Source: Dehalococcoidia bacterium (lineage in GTDB: Bacteria > Chloroflexota > Dehalococcoidia > GIF9 > AB-539-J10). From it: a DNA stretch of 64,000 nt. Positions 1 to 8,812 of the stretch are shown here, piece by piece. Under the pieces are notes generated by a model that saw only the letters and a list, made by a program, of their open reading frames with translations, did not search any database and had not been told where the DNA came from. The stretch's first letter is position 1; every line of letters starts with the position of its first letter. The stretch is taken from contig SKVJ01000032.1 of the NCBI GenBank assembly GCA_007129495.1, positions 1 to 64,000 of the forward strand, given 5' to 3'. Position numbers and translations under genes: made by a program.

Positions 1-10
1 CTGCAACCTA

Positions 11-39
11 TTGACAAAGGTAAGGCATGACTCTAGTAT
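11..39 (+). promoter_or_regulatory. sigma70-type promoter for the cstA-like operon
   Basis: TTGACA at 11-16, a 17-nt spacer and TAGTAT at 34-39 make a near-consensus housekeeping promoter. It implies a leader of roughly 140 nt before the TTG start at 185. The leader contains a Shine-Dalgarno followed by ATG-TAG at 108-113. Confidence 0.7.
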
Positions 40-184
40 GTCTTGTACGACTATACATCGTGTCACGATATATCTCAAAAACCCCGAGACGAATGGAGGT
101 GAAGCCTATGTAGCAGAGTCGGTATCCGGACGTCTCTCTTCACAGTTCCCCAGTTACATCCTTTTGGAAAGGAGGTGAGAGCAG

Positions 185-1858
185 TTGACTAGCACATTGA
201 TTATCATCGTTGCACTTCTCATCTATGTTGCCGTGTACTTCCTGTACGGCAAACGCATCGCTACCAATGTGGCGAAACTTGATGCGAAGACGCAAACTCC
301 CGCTCACAGGCTGTATGACGGAGTTGACTACGTGCCGAGCCGATGGCCTGTGGTCTTCGGCCACCATTTCGCATCGATTGCAGGTGCGGGCCCTATCGTC
401 GGACCGATCGTTGGTGTTACCTGGGGCTGGGTCCCTGCCATTTTGTGGATATGGTTAGGCAATGCTTTTATCGGCGCCGTACATGATTTCATGGCCATCG
501 TGGCGTCCATACGGTACGACGGAAAGTCGATCCAATGGGTCGCCGGGGAGGTGATGAAACCCAGGGTCTCGGTCATCTTCGGCATCTTTGTGTGGATTGC
601 GATGGTTCTCATCATAGCGGCCTTCACGAATGTTGTCTCGGGACTCTTCATCGCGATTCCGGCTGTGGCTACCGCGTCTATCTTCTTCATAATCATAGCC
701 GTCATAATCGGCTACCTGCTCTACTGGAAGAAGCAGAGCCTGGCGGCGATGACCGTTCTGGGCCTCATTCTGCTCGTCGGTGGAGTGTTCCTGGCGCAGA
801 CATTACCGATCTTCATGGAGAGGACAGCGTGGCTTCTGGTTCTGCTTGTATACATAATAATCGCAGCTGCGCTACCGGTGACGATCCTGCTGCAGCCACG
901 TGACTACCTGAATGCGTACATACTCATGGCCTTCCTCGCCGTGGGCGGCGTTGCCTTCATCATTATCAACGAACCCTTGTCCTGGCCTGGGTTTACGCAG
1001 TTCTCGGCTCACACAATCGCCGGCCAACCATCGCCTTTCTGGCCGACCGTACCGCTTATTATCGCGTGCGGCTCGCTCTCCGGATTCCATGCCATTGTGG
1101 GCTCGGGTACGACATCCAAGATGTTGGGCAACGAGATGCATTCGTTGCGGATCGGCTACGGCGGAATGCTCCTCGAGGGCTTTCTCGCCACCATAGTGGT
1201 CGTTTCTCTGGGTGTCTTTGGGCTCCAGGTTGCCGGAGTGACGGCTGGAGAGGTCGGTGTCGCAGGTTGGGTCCCTCTCGCTATCGCACACTTCAGTGAG
1301 GCATACGCGATGGGCGCGAACCAGGCATTCGGCATGTCGGTGAGCTTTGGAATGACCTTCGCGTCACTCACCGTGGCAGCGTTTGCACTGACGTCGCTTG
1401 ACACCACTGCCCGGCTGGGGCGCTTCGCCTGGCAGGACATCCTTGGTCGCCTGGTCAGTCCGGCGGGACAGGCCGGCGGATTCTACAAGTTCCTCACGCA
1501 CCGGTGGATCGCATCCCTGATAGCCGCGGGTATTGGCGTCTACGTGGCAACGACGGATACGTTTACGGCGATCTGGGCGGGGTTTGGTGCTGCCAACCAG
1601 ATGCTTGCGGCAGTGGCCATGATGGCCGCGTGCGTGTTCTCCACCAATGTCCTGCGAAAGGGTAAGTTCTGCTGGGTTACGTTGATTCCGGCTTTCTTCC
1701 TCTGGGTCACCGTGTTTACCGCCATGGTCTGGTACTTCTTCACCATGATGGGGATAGTGAGTCCGCTCACTCTGGGTTTCATGGCGGTGATGATTGTCCT
1801 GTCCGTAATACTGCTCATAGAGGCCATAGCGGCACTCAGGGCAGGGCCAAAACAGTAG
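185..1858 (+). CDS. cstA: CstA-family carbon starvation / pyruvate or peptide transporter
   Basis: This 557-residue, very hydrophobic protein has many membrane segments from residue 3 onward. The family motif GHHFASIAGAGPI is at residues 59-71, right after the conserved RWPVVF. CstA-family carriers take up pyruvate or peptides under carbon limitation; which substrate applies here cannot be told from sequence. It is shorter than the roughly 700-residue E. coli CstA and appears to lack the C-terminal extension. The TTG start is chosen because AAAGGAGGTGAGA lies just upstream. It heads an apparent operon with a small protein and an ArsA-like ATPase, behind a strong promoter and a 140-nt leader. 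Confidence 0.9.
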   Translation: MTSTLIIIVALLIYVAVYFLYGKRIATNVAKLDAKTQTPAHRLYDGVDYVPSRWPVVFGHHFASIAGAGPIVGPIVGVTWGWVPAILWIWLGNAFIGAVHDFMAIVASIRYDGKSIQWVAGEVMKPRVSVIFGIFVWIAMVLIIAAFTNVVSGLFIAIPAVATASIFFIIIAVIIGYLLYWKKQSLAAMTVLGLILLVGGVFLAQTLPIFMERTAWLLVLLVYIIIAAALPVTILLQPRDYLNAYILMAFLAVGGVAFIIINEPLSWPGFTQFSAHTIAGQPSPFWPTVPLIIACGSLSGFHAIVGSGTTSKMLGNEMHSLRIGYGGMLLEGFLATIVVVSLGVFGLQVAGVTAGEVGVAGWVPLAIAHFSEAYAMGANQAFGMSVSFGMTFASLTVAAFALTSLDTTARLGRFAWQDILGRLVSPAGQAGGFYKFLTHRWIASLIAAGIGVYVATTDTFTAIWAGFGAANQMLAAVAMMAACVFSTNVLRKGKFCWVTLIPAFFLWVTVFTAMVWYFFTMMGIVSPLTLGFMAVMIVLSVILLIEAIAALRAGPKQ

Positions 1859-1865
1859 AAGTCAG

Positions 1866-2135
1866 GTGATACTTAAGTCTCTACGAGAGTTTGTCAGAGA
1901 TTTCGGAAGCGGGCTAAGAGCTCACTCCACTGAGTACGTAGAATTCGAACTCAGGGAGTTGGAGAACATCTTAGCCCTGCTTCTGTTTAGCTCGTTCCTG
2001 GGCATGCCGAGTCCACCGTCAGACTTATCATCACGGCTCATGCCGCACATGGCGCGGGAGATGTACGTGATGGGCAGCCGGGCGGGCGAGATGGACGACA
2101 TCTCGGGACAGATCGGGGGACTGTTTGTCGATTGA
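1866..2135 (+). CDS. small conserved-context protein of unknown function
   Basis: This 89-residue ORF starts at GTG 7 bp after the cstA-like stop and ends 12 bp before the ArsA-like gene. The tight spacing on both sides supports a real gene translated as part of the operon. It has a charged N-terminal half (residues 1-30), a hydrophobic patch around residues 33-45 (ILALLLFSSFLGM) and a polar tail. It does not look like YbdD, the usual small partner of E. coli CstA. It may be a partner or client of the next gene, since ArsA/Get3 ATPases bind hydrophobic segments, but that is inference. Confidence 0.6.
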   Translation: MILKSLREFVRDFGSGLRAHSTEYVEFELRELENILALLLFSSFLGMPSPPSDLSSRLMPHMAREMYVMGSRAGEMDDISGQIGGLFVD

Positions 2136-2147
2136 CGTGGTGTACTG

Positions 2148-3104
2148 ATGGCTCTCAGGATAGTGTATTCCATCGGCAAGGGCGGTGTGGGCAAGACCAC
2201 TTGTGCCGCCGCCCTCGCTGTTCAATCATCTCGGACGTGGCGCACTCTGGTCGTATCGCTTGACCCGGCTCACAACCTGGGAGATGTTCTTGATACCAGA
2301 CTGTCGGATAGCCACAAGAAGCAGTCCGAGAATCTCTGGGCAAGTGAAATCGATATGGAAGCTGCCATCGCACGCTACCTGAAAGAGAGTGCAGAGAGGC
2401 TGAAGCAGATGTACCACTACCTAAAGGTCATCAATATCGAGGGGTACCTCGACGCACTGAAGCTGTCACCCGGCATTGAAGAATATGCGACTTTGCAGGC
2501 CATGGAAGAACTGATCCGGGAGGCGGAGCAGCGCTATGAAGTCCTTGTGTTTGATACCCCTCCTACAGGGCTGACACTTCGGGTTCTAGCCCTGCCCCGG
2601 ATCTCCTTGCTTTGGGGAGAGCGCCTGCGACTGCTTCGTCGCGAGATACTCAATAAGCGGGGCGCTATCCAGAGCATCCAGGGAGAGCGCAAGTTCGTAG
2701 TTGATGGTACCGAGTATAGCCTCAGCAGCGATGAAAAGAGCGATGCGGTCATGAAGGAACTGAACGAATACGTTTCTCGCATGCAGGCACTGACGAGTCT
2801 TCAGGCAGACACAGCGAGAACCCGCGTGATGCCGGTGATGAACGCTGACAGACTGTCTCTGTTTGAAACGAAGCGAGCGTTCTCCTCTCTGAAAGCGCTT
2901 GGAATGCCCATCGGCTCCGTTATCGTGAACAAGATCGGGCTGAAGATCACCGACAGCCGCACAGTGGAACAGATCGAGGCAGAGCTTCGATGTAAGGTCA
3001 GGACAATTCCGTTCATTCAGGATGAGCTTTTCGGGAGTTCGGCGGTCGAGCAATTTGCGCAACATATTGATTTCCTCGAGTGGATACCGGGGCATAATGA
3101 GTGA
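2148..3104 (+). CDS. ArsA/Get3-family ATPase
   Basis: This 318-residue single-domain P-loop ATPase of the ArsA/Get3 class has the deviant Walker A GKGGVGKTT at residues 10-18. A switch I-like SLDPAHNLGD follows at 37-46 and the switch II-like DTPPTG at 136-141, where ArsA proteins have DTAPTG. Family members either energise arsenite efflux or chaperone tail-anchored membrane proteins. No arsB, arsC or arsR is visible nearby, so arsenic resistance is not supported. It sits 12 bp after the small hydrophobic-patch protein and shares its strand with the CstA-like transporter. A role in membrane-protein handling is plausible but unproven. Confidence 0.85.
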   Translation: MALRIVYSIGKGGVGKTTCAAALAVQSSRTWRTLVVSLDPAHNLGDVLDTRLSDSHKKQSENLWASEIDMEAAIARYLKESAERLKQMYHYLKVINIEGYLDALKLSPGIEEYATLQAMEELIREAEQRYEVLVFDTPPTGLTLRVLALPRISLLWGERLRLLRREILNKRGAIQSIQGERKFVVDGTEYSLSSDEKSDAVMKELNEYVSRMQALTSLQADTARTRVMPVMNADRLSLFETKRAFSSLKALGMPIGSVIVNKIGLKITDSRTVEQIEAELRCKVRTIPFIQDELFGSSAVEQFAQHIDFLEWIPGHNE

Positions 3105-3172
3105 TGCGTGAGATTGACGCCTCCGGCATTGCCAGCCGGTACGGAGACGCCGGCGAAAGGATATAGATCACA

Positions 3173-3820
3173 ATGGGTGCCACAACATGGATTCTTCCGG
3201 TCGTGATTCTCGTCGCAATACTTACGACAGCTACATATTTCATGGGAAGGAAGCACAACGTTCTTCTGATGCGGGTGTACGCAAACGCACTCGAGGAGGC
3301 TCTGAGGCCTGTCGATCAAACGTACACATGGGTTGGGGGTTACGTCGGGTTCAAGGCGGATTACAAGGTCAAAGATGACTCTTTCAAAGCCGTCAAGGCT
3401 ACACTTCACCTTATGCCAAGGGTGAGTCTTATGTACTACCCTGTAGCCCGCTTCACGATGAGGCACGACAAGTTGTATCTCGTGTTCGAGAGCAAACAGA
3501 GCATACCGGGCGAAGGGCACCTCATTAAGAAAGGACAGTACCGGTTCGTACCTCCTGGAATCGAAAATGAGGAGCAGTTTCGGCAACGAGACGTAACTCT
3601 TGGGGGTGTTGAGTACCGTCTTCTTTACCTCGATTCGCGTGGTGAGAAAGCGCTCCTTCGATGGGCGGATGCCCTGAAGATCCCGGATCACTCATTGGTA
3701 AAGCATCTGTCGTTTACCTCAAGTACGAATGTTGTCTATGCGTACGTTGAGCCCAGCGAAGAGTTAATAGCTTCTCTGGTGCGTACTGCGCCGGACGTTG
3801 TGAAGAGCCTTGCGAAGTAG
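3173..3820 (+). CDS. membrane-anchored protein of unknown function
   Basis: This 215-residue protein has one N-terminal membrane segment at about residues 3-24 (TWILPVVILVAILTTATYFM). A soluble domain follows, rich in beta-type sequence and including YYPVARFTMRHDKLYLVF. The C-terminal half contains GGVEYRLLYLDSRGEKALLRWADALK. I recognise no characterised family. Its position 68 bp after the ArsA-like ATPase, on the same strand, makes it a possible fourth member of that operon. The following region is convergent with the gene ending at 4123. Confidence 0.65.
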   Translation: MGATTWILPVVILVAILTTATYFMGRKHNVLLMRVYANALEEALRPVDQTYTWVGGYVGFKADYKVKDDSFKAVKATLHLMPRVSLMYYPVARFTMRHDKLYLVFESKQSIPGEGHLIKKGQYRFVPPGIENEEQFRQRDVTLGGVEYRLLYLDSRGEKALLRWADALKIPDHSLVKHLSFTSSTNVVYAYVEPSEELIASLVRTAPDVVKSLAK

Positions 3821-3856
3821 CACGTGGCTGCGGCCGATAGCACTGAGCGATGCACG

Positions 3857-4080
3857 CCGGTACTCGTGGGAATCGCCAGTTCCGCAGAACTGTGCGTGGT
3901 ACGGCGCCCGGCCACGCCTCCTGCCGGGGAGTGTATAGCTGTCAGCCTTCCGGGCTTGGAACTCGCTTATCCGAGCCCTGAGGTAGGCGGCGGGCCGCCT
4001 CCTGCACACTGAAAACAGGGCATCTGCCGGACTTAGCGGCTGGGGGAACAAAGCGCGGCAGATGATGCAGTCGAAAGTCC
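3857..4080. ncRNA. candidate structured RNA or compound hairpin region
   Basis: The convergent intergenic region holds an ordered run of inverted repeats. They are CCCGGC 3907-3912 with GCCGGG 3923-3928, GGGCTTGGA 3952-3960 with TCCGAGCCC 3970-3978, AGGCGG 3985-3990 with CCGCCT 3995-4000, and CATCTGCCG 4021-4029 with CGGCAGATG 4056-4064. GGACTT 4029-4034 is complementary to AAGTCC 4075-4080, which would make a pseudoknot across the last hairpin. No known RNA family was recognised. The strand is uncertain and part of this could simply terminate the two converging genes. Confidence 0.4.
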
Positions 4081-4122
4081 GCGAGAAGATACCGTGTGGA
4101 GCGACAGCGTTTGCAAAGCTCT

Positions 4123-5169
4123 CTACATACAGGACGGACATGTCTCGACGTATATGCGGACGCTTTCACTCGATACATTGCCGTGCGGATCACTGACCTC
4201 AAGAAGGATGGTTACCCATCCCTTCGGACCCGCCGGCGCTTGCCACACAGCATTCGGCCCATCAGCAGTAATGGTGCCTGCATCAGCCGTCCAGTGATAG
4301 TTGTACGTCCGTTCGTCCTCATCAACAAGGGCCTCGATGGAGCAGGTCCTCTCCTTGAAGATTCGCCACGAATCACCGTGTGGCTTGAACATATCAGTGT
4401 CGATCGCTTTCAATTGGAAACCGGATATCGATGGCGGCTCTGCCGCACTCACGGTAAGCGGGATCGACCGCTCAGTTACACCACCGTGGGAGTCGTAAAC
4501 AATCACGGTTATCCAATGCATCCCCAGGGTGTCGGGGGCGAGCCATATAATGGACCGTCCGTCTCCGAACATCTCGCCCTGGCTGGCTGACCACTCATAG
4601 GTGAGCGCATCGCCATCGGCATCTTCTGCCTCGCACCAGACACGCACAGGAGATCCTGGAATCACCCACTCAACATCCTGGCCAATCTCGGATGCCATCA
4701 CCAGTATCTCTGGCGGCCGATTCTCTCGGACACGAAGCGCCAGAGACCCTTCATCAGTGCCACCATGCCCATCATCAACCGTCACGAACACGCGGTGAAG
4801 ACCTTCAGCCGGCGGCGCCACCCAATTCACCTCGGACCCTTCTCCCACTAGTTCTCCGTCGCTGGCAGACCAAAAATAAGACAACTCACTGCCGTCCGGG
4901 TCGACCGCTTCGCACGCGATGGAGATCGTGTCCAGAGGAGCGATCCGATCCGTTGACGGGGTAAAGCTGACTATCTCTGGGGGGTTGTTCTCACGTAGTG
5001 GTCGCGCCGATTCGTCCCATGCAGATACAGGCAGCCACCCCGCATTGATGCTGACCACCAGGACCAATACCACGGCTGCGACAGTACACCCCGCAATGTC
5101 AGTGTTCCTGTCAGTCCTCTTCGGGTTCGTATGCTGTTTGGTTGTGCTTTCTTCTGGCGTCTCAGTCAT
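4123..5169 (-). CDS. membrane-anchored protein with three Ig/PKD-like repeats
   Basis: This 348-residue protein has a polar N-terminus and a membrane segment at about residues 25-45 (IAGCTVAAVVLVLVVSINAG). Three tandem repeats of about 90-100 residues follow, each opening with PPE or PPS. Repeats one and two carry a DPDGSELSYFWSASDGE-type core and a V-x-DxHGG motif, as in PKD or cadherin-like Ig folds; the third is more diverged. The tail ends in CPSC. It is probably surface-exposed, binding ligands or acting as a spacer. The start at 5169 is preferred over in-frame upstream ATGs because GAAGGTG sits 5 nt before it. No enzyme domain is visible. Confidence 0.75.
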   Translation of the reverse strand: MTETPEESTTKQHTNPKRTDRNTDIAGCTVAAVVLVLVVSINAGWLPVSAWDESARPLRENNPPEIVSFTPSTDRIAPLDTISIACEAVDPDGSELSYFWSASDGELVGEGSEVNWVAPPAEGLHRVFVTVDDGHGGTDEGSLALRVRENRPPEILVMASEIGQDVEWVIPGSPVRVWCEAEDADGDALTYEWSASQGEMFGDGRSIIWLAPDTLGMHWITVIVYDSHGGVTERSIPLTVSAAEPPSISGFQLKAIDTDMFKPHGDSWRIFKERTCSIEALVDEDERTYNYHWTADAGTITADGPNAVWQAPAGPKGWVTILLEVSDPHGNVSSESVRIYVETCPSCM

Positions 5170-5505
5170 AGCTACACCTTCGTTATGGCGTACCGATAGT
5201 CTAGCACTACTGCGGCGGCGAGGCGAGTCGTTTGCAAGCTTTCGCGAAGTAAGCTTTGAAAGAGGACGAAGCAACGCCTGAAGCAGCTTGCCCCAATCTC
5301 ACCGGTGTTGTTCACGTTTGACCGCAATTCATCCACTGGTGCTGAACGCGCTGCGTCCCGATTCTCAAGGATGGCACCATCCATTATGTTGTGCACGGCA
5401 CTGGTTCAAGCAACCAAAGACCGATATGAGAAGAACTGAAAAAGAACAGTCTTTGCGCAGCACTCAGCAAGCTGGTAATCTACGAACCTTGGAGGTCACG
5501 GATAC
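5170..5505. other. divergent intergenic region
   Basis: These 336 bp lie between the divergent repeat protein and glycyl-tRNA synthetase and must hold both promoters. I see no convincing -35/-10 pair. There is no T-box specifier or antiterminator motif before the synthetase gene. An imperfect repeat of AAGCTT occurs near 5237-5258. Short ORFs here are not credible. Confidence 0.5.
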
Positions 5506-6852
5506 ATGTCAGACAGCATTACTATGGACACTATCGTCTCACTCTGCAAGCGCAGAGGCTTCGTTTTTCAGAGCAGCGAGATATACGGAGGTCTCGCCAG
5601 TTGTTGGGATTACGGACCTGTAGGAGTAGAACTGAAGCGGAACGTGAAGAATGCCTGGTGGAATAGCGTCGTCGCTTCGCGTGGGGATGTGGTGGGACTT
5701 GATTGCAGCATCATGATGCATCCCAAGGTGTGGCAGGCAAGCGGTCACCTGGAAGGATTCAGTGATCCGCTGGTGGAGTGTAAGATGTGCCACATGCGAT
5801 GGCGAGCCGACCAACTCGAGAAGCCTGCATGCCCTGCATGCGGCGGGGAACTTACCGAGCCCAAGAACTTCAACCTGATGTTCAAGACGTTTATGGGTCC
5901 GGTTGAAGAAGAAGCCGCCGTGGTGTACCTGAGGCCGGAGACTGCGCAGGGCATCTTCGTCAATTTTGAGAATGTGGTGACCACCAGCCGAAAACGGTTG
6001 CCGCTGGGTATCGCACAGATTGGGAAGTCATTCCGGAACGAGATCACTCCGGGAAACTTCACGTTCAGGACACGGGAATTCGAGCAGATGGAACTGGAGT
6101 TCTTCGTGAAGCCCGGGACAGATGAGCAATGGTATCAGTACTGGGCGAAGGAACGATTTGACTGGTACGTGGAGTTTGGTATTCGAGAGGAGAACCTGCG
6201 CATGAGAGAGCATGCAAAGGACGAGTTGGCGCATTATGCCAAGTCGTGTGTAGATGTCGAGTACTTGTTTCCCATTGGCTGGTCTGAACTGGAGGGTATT
6301 GCGAATCGGACGGACTTCGACCTGTCGCAACACTCAAAGTGGAGTGGAAAGGACTTGAGTTACCTTGACCCTCAGACGAACGAACGGTATGTACCCTACG
6401 TCATCGAACCATCTGCCGGAGCAGATCGTTCTGTCCTCGCATTCCTCGTGGACGCCTATCGTCAGGAAGAGGTGGAAGGAGCTACCCGCGTGGTTCTGAA
6501 GCTGCATCCATCACTCGCTCCAGTGAAGGTTGCAGTGTTGCCTCTCAGCCGGAATGAGAGACTCACACCACTGGCCAGACAGATTCATGAGAAGCTGAGC
6601 CGCACGTTCGTGACCGAGTATGATGATACGCAGAGCATCGGACGCCGGTACCGGCGCCAGGACGAGATTGGCACGCCGTTGTGTGTGACGGTGGACTTCG
6701 ATTCGATTGATGATAACCAGGTAACCATTCGCGACAGAGACTCCCTCGCGCAGATACGCTTGTCGGTTGACAATCTGGAAGAGGCGATCACGGCAAAGCT
6801 ATCAGGGGAGGAATTCGGCAGCGACAGCCTTTGGGCGGAAGCTCGAGCCTGA
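5506..6852 (+). CDS. glyS: glycyl-tRNA synthetase, single-chain alpha2 type
   Basis: This enzyme charges tRNA-Gly with glycine in the cytoplasm. The 448-residue protein is the eukaryote-like homodimeric class II form, not the alpha/beta tetramer. Visible features are the N-terminal [18 protein letters not shown] block, a CKMC...CPACGG zinc-type pair, class II motif 2 ([22 protein letters not shown]) and motif 3 ([15 protein letters not shown]). A C-terminal anticodon-binding domain begins around VKVAVLPL. The ATG start is 6 nt after GGAGGTC. It stands alone, with an inverted repeat at 6886-6918 separating it from the convergent etfA. Confidence 0.95.
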   Translation: MSDSITMDTIVSLCKRRGFVFQSSEIYGGLASCWDYGPVGVELKRNVKNAWWNSVVASRGDVVGLDCSIMMHPKVWQASGHLEGFSDPLVECKMCHMRWRADQLEKPACPACGGELTEPKNFNLMFKTFMGPVEEEAAVVYLRPETAQGIFVNFENVVTTSRKRLPLGIAQIGKSFRNEITPGNFTFRTREFEQMELEFFVKPGTDEQWYQYWAKERFDWYVEFGIREENLRMREHAKDELAHYAKSCVDVEYLFPIGWSELEGIANRTDFDLSQHSKWSGKDLSYLDPQTNERYVPYVIEPSAGADRSVLAFLVDAYRQEEVEGATRVVLKLHPSLAPVKVAVLPLSRNERLTPLARQIHEKLSRTFVTEYDDTQSIGRRYRRQDEIGTPLCVTVDFDSIDDNQVTIRDRDSLAQIRLSVDNLEEAITAKLSGEEFGSDSLWAEARA

Positions 6853-6885
6853 GCAAAGACAACTCGACCATGGCTCTGACTCAAG

Positions 6886-6918
6886 TACAGGGGGCGGATC
6901 AGCGAACCGCCCCCTGTA
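6886..6918. terminator. 12-bp inverted repeat between glyS and etfA
   Basis: TACAGGGGGCGG at 6886-6897 pairs with CCGCCCCCTGTA at 6907-6918 around a 9-nt loop. It lies between convergent genes and can serve both. No long T tract follows on either strand, so it is a likely but not textbook intrinsic terminator. Confidence 0.6.
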
Positions 6919-6943
6919 TATACTGGTAAGGAGAGAACTGCGA

Positions 6944-7915
6944 CTACTTGTTCAACAACTCGATCATCTTCGGAACGACCTCGTATATGTCACCTACGAC
7001 CGCATAGTCTGCTATACGGAACAGGGCGACCGATGGGTCAGAATTGATAGCCACTATCGTACCTGAATCGCGAATCCCGGCAAGGTGCTGGGGTGAGCCT
7101 GATACCCCCACCCCAACGTACAATTTGGGTTTGACGATGGTACCACTGAATCCTACCTGGTGATCCTTGCTTATCCATCCGTCATCGACCAGCGGCCGGG
7201 TTGCCCCAACCACTCCACCGAGCGCATCCGCAAGTTGTTTCACAAGAGCGAGATCCTCGGCCTTCTTCAAACCTCGTCCCCCGCAGACAACGACGTCAGC
7301 CCCGGCAATGCTCGCCTCTTTCATGGCGCCTTTGCCAAGTACCTTGACTCCGCTGTCGACCTTCTCCGAATCTTTCTGAATGATCTCTCCTTTGCGGGAC
7401 TCATCCTTCGGAGCGCTCTCCAGTGCCCGGTAGCGGACTGTTACCATGATAGGTTTAGACCTTGTCTTCACATGCGCCAGGAAGTTGCCGGTGAAGGCTG
7501 GACGTACCTGGAGCAATGAGCCGTCTTCCTGTACTTCGAGTGCCGTGCAGTTTGACGTGAGTCCAGCTTCCAGTGCGGTTGCTACGCGTGGTGCAAGTGC
7601 CTTGCCGGTTAGGGTTGCGCCAAACATCACCACCGATGGCTGTATCTCACGAAGAAGCCCAACCAGGTTCTGCTTATACCTGAGGGAGTCAAATATCGCC
7701 AATGAGTCGTCATCGAACACGTATACGGTGTCCGCTCCGTACTCGATCAACTCCTGTGCAGCACCAGAGACCCCTGATCCCAGAAGGGCACAGGACACGT
7801 TTGAAGCAGTCTTGTCAGCCAGTTCCCGACCCTTGCCGAGGAGTTCGTAAGAGATAGGGTGGACTCGCCCCCCTTCCTGTTCAACATAAATCAGTATGTC
7901 TTTGTTATCCATCAC
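6944..7915 (-). CDS. etfA: electron transfer flavoprotein alpha subunit
   Basis: This 323-residue EtfA forms the FAD-binding half of the heterodimer that accepts electrons from acyl-CoA dehydrogenases. The C-terminal FAD domain shows VVCGGRGLKKAEDLALV, GATRPLVDDGWI, QVGFSGTIVKPKLY and GVSGSPQHLAGIRDSGTIVAIN. These are the family's cofactor-contact blocks. etfA follows etfB by only 3 bp, so the two are co-translated. The set sits downstream of an acyl-CoA dehydrogenase and an HpaB-family enzyme on the same strand, presumably as their electron acceptor. Whether this Etf is bifurcating cannot be settled from the motifs. Confidence 0.95.
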   Translation of the reverse strand: MMDNKDILIYVEQEGGRVHPISYELLGKGRELADKTASNVSCALLGSGVSGAAQELIEYGADTVYVFDDDSLAIFDSLRYKQNLVGLLREIQPSVVMFGATLTGKALAPRVATALEAGLTSNCTALEVQEDGSLLQVRPAFTGNFLAHVKTRSKPIMVTVRYRALESAPKDESRKGEIIQKDSEKVDSGVKVLGKGAMKEASIAGADVVVCGGRGLKKAEDLALVKQLADALGGVVGATRPLVDDGWISKDHQVGFSGTIVKPKLYVGVGVSGSPQHLAGIRDSGTIVAINSDPSVALFRIADYAVVGDIYEVVPKMIELLNK

Positions 7916-7918
7916 ACC

Positions 7919-8710
7919 CTACCCTTTCAGCAGTCCCGCTTTGTCAAGCGCTGCGACGAGTTGATTGGCCGCGTCCTCACCGGTGAGAATTTCACCCTTG
8001 CGTTTCTTCTCCGGCGGCACCTCTATGCTCTCGACCCAGGTGGCTGAGCCTGCGCGGCCGAAATTCGAGGCGTCGACGTCGCCCAAATCGGTAGCGCTCC
8101 ATGTCTCGATCTCTGCTTTTCGTGCGCGCAACTTTTCCTTGAGCGTTGGAAGTCGTGGAGTATTGATCTCCTTGGTGCCGGTGAGCACGAGAGGAAAAGA
8201 AGCCTCTATGTTGAGAGATCCTGCTGATGTCTCGGCCACAGCGGTTATCTTATCGCCTGTTACCTCTGTGATGTGTGAAACGAAGGGAAGCAGAGAAACA
8301 CCGAGCCTTTCGGCAATCCCGGGGCCTACGTGCCCGGTATCGCCGTCAACGGTCTTCTCTCCGCACACGATCACATCGAAGGTACCAACCTGCCGTATAG
8401 CAGCGGCCAGTGTGTACGTAGTGGCGAGAGTGTCAGCGCCCGCGAACTTGTCGTCATGAAGAAGGATTCCACGGTCCGCGTCCCTGGCAATGGCCTCCCG
8501 CAGGACTGCCTCGGCTGACTTCGGCCCCATGCTGATAACCGTGATGGTGCCACCCATCTTCTCTTTCATCTGTTGAGCAGCTTCTATAGCATTGAGATCG
8601 AAGGGGTTAATCTCGACATCGGCGGACTTTCTGTCCACCCTGTTGGTGTCCGGAGAGAACTTGACCCGCTCGATGTCGGGCACCTGCTTTGCTAGCACGA
8701 TGATATGCAC
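7919..8710 (-). CDS. etfB: electron transfer flavoprotein beta subunit
   Basis: This 263-residue EtfB begins MHIIVLAKQVPD, the usual start of the family. It carries the AMP/FAD-binding VCGEKTVDGDTGHVGPGIAERLG block and the recognition-loop region around residues 180-205 (TGTKEINTPRLPTLKEKLRARKA). It pairs with the EtfA encoded 3 bp downstream and shuttles electrons from dehydrogenases to the membrane or to a further oxidoreductase. AGGAGGTGTG precedes the start. A 9-bp inverted repeat lies between this gene and the upstream acyl-CoA dehydrogenase gene. Confidence 0.95.
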   Translation of the reverse strand: MHIIVLAKQVPDIERVKFSPDTNRVDRKSADVEINPFDLNAIEAAQQMKEKMGGTITVISMGPKSAEAVLREAIARDADRGILLHDDKFAGADTLATTYTLAAAIRQVGTFDVIVCGEKTVDGDTGHVGPGIAERLGVSLLPFVSHITEVTGDKITAVAETSAGSLNIEASFPLVLTGTKEINTPRLPTLKEKLRARKAEIETWSATDLGDVDASNFGRAGSATWVESIEVPPEKKRKGEILTGEDAANQLVAALDKAGLLKG

Positions 8711-8765
8711 CTGAACACACCTCCTTCTTCCTGTCGCATCGCGGTCTCATCCACCAGGTGAAGAC

Positions 8766-8794
8766 GGAAGCCGGGATTCATGCGGCCGGCTTCC
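8766..8794 (-). terminator. hairpin between the acyl-CoA dehydrogenase and etfB
   Basis: GGAAGCCGG 8766-8774 and CCGGCTTCC 8786-8794 form a perfect 9-bp stem with an 11-nt loop just after the upstream gene's stop. There is no T tract. It may be a partial terminator or an mRNA-stability element that sets etfBA levels relative to the upstream genes. Confidence 0.4.
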
Positions 8795-8812
8795 ATCTAC
8801 CGATCGCTATCT

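Noticed and set aside
2148-3104. Arsenic resistance operon
   Set aside because: Only an ArsA-like ATPase is present. There is no arsB, arsC, arsD or arsR nearby.
3821-4122. RNase P RNA or tmRNA in the hairpin-rich region
   Set aside because: The conserved GAGGAAAGUCC/ACAGAA context of RNase P and the tRNA-like ends of tmRNA are not present on either strand, although GAAAGTCC occurs once.
5170-5274. Extended N-terminus of the Ig/PKD-like protein (ATG at 5274)
   Set aside because: The extra 35 residues are polar and Arg/Ser-rich, and the internal ATG at 5169 has a good Shine-Dalgarno.
5288-5505. T-box riboswitch upstream of glyS
   Set aside because: Neither the conserved antiterminator box nor a terminator with T tract is present in the leader.
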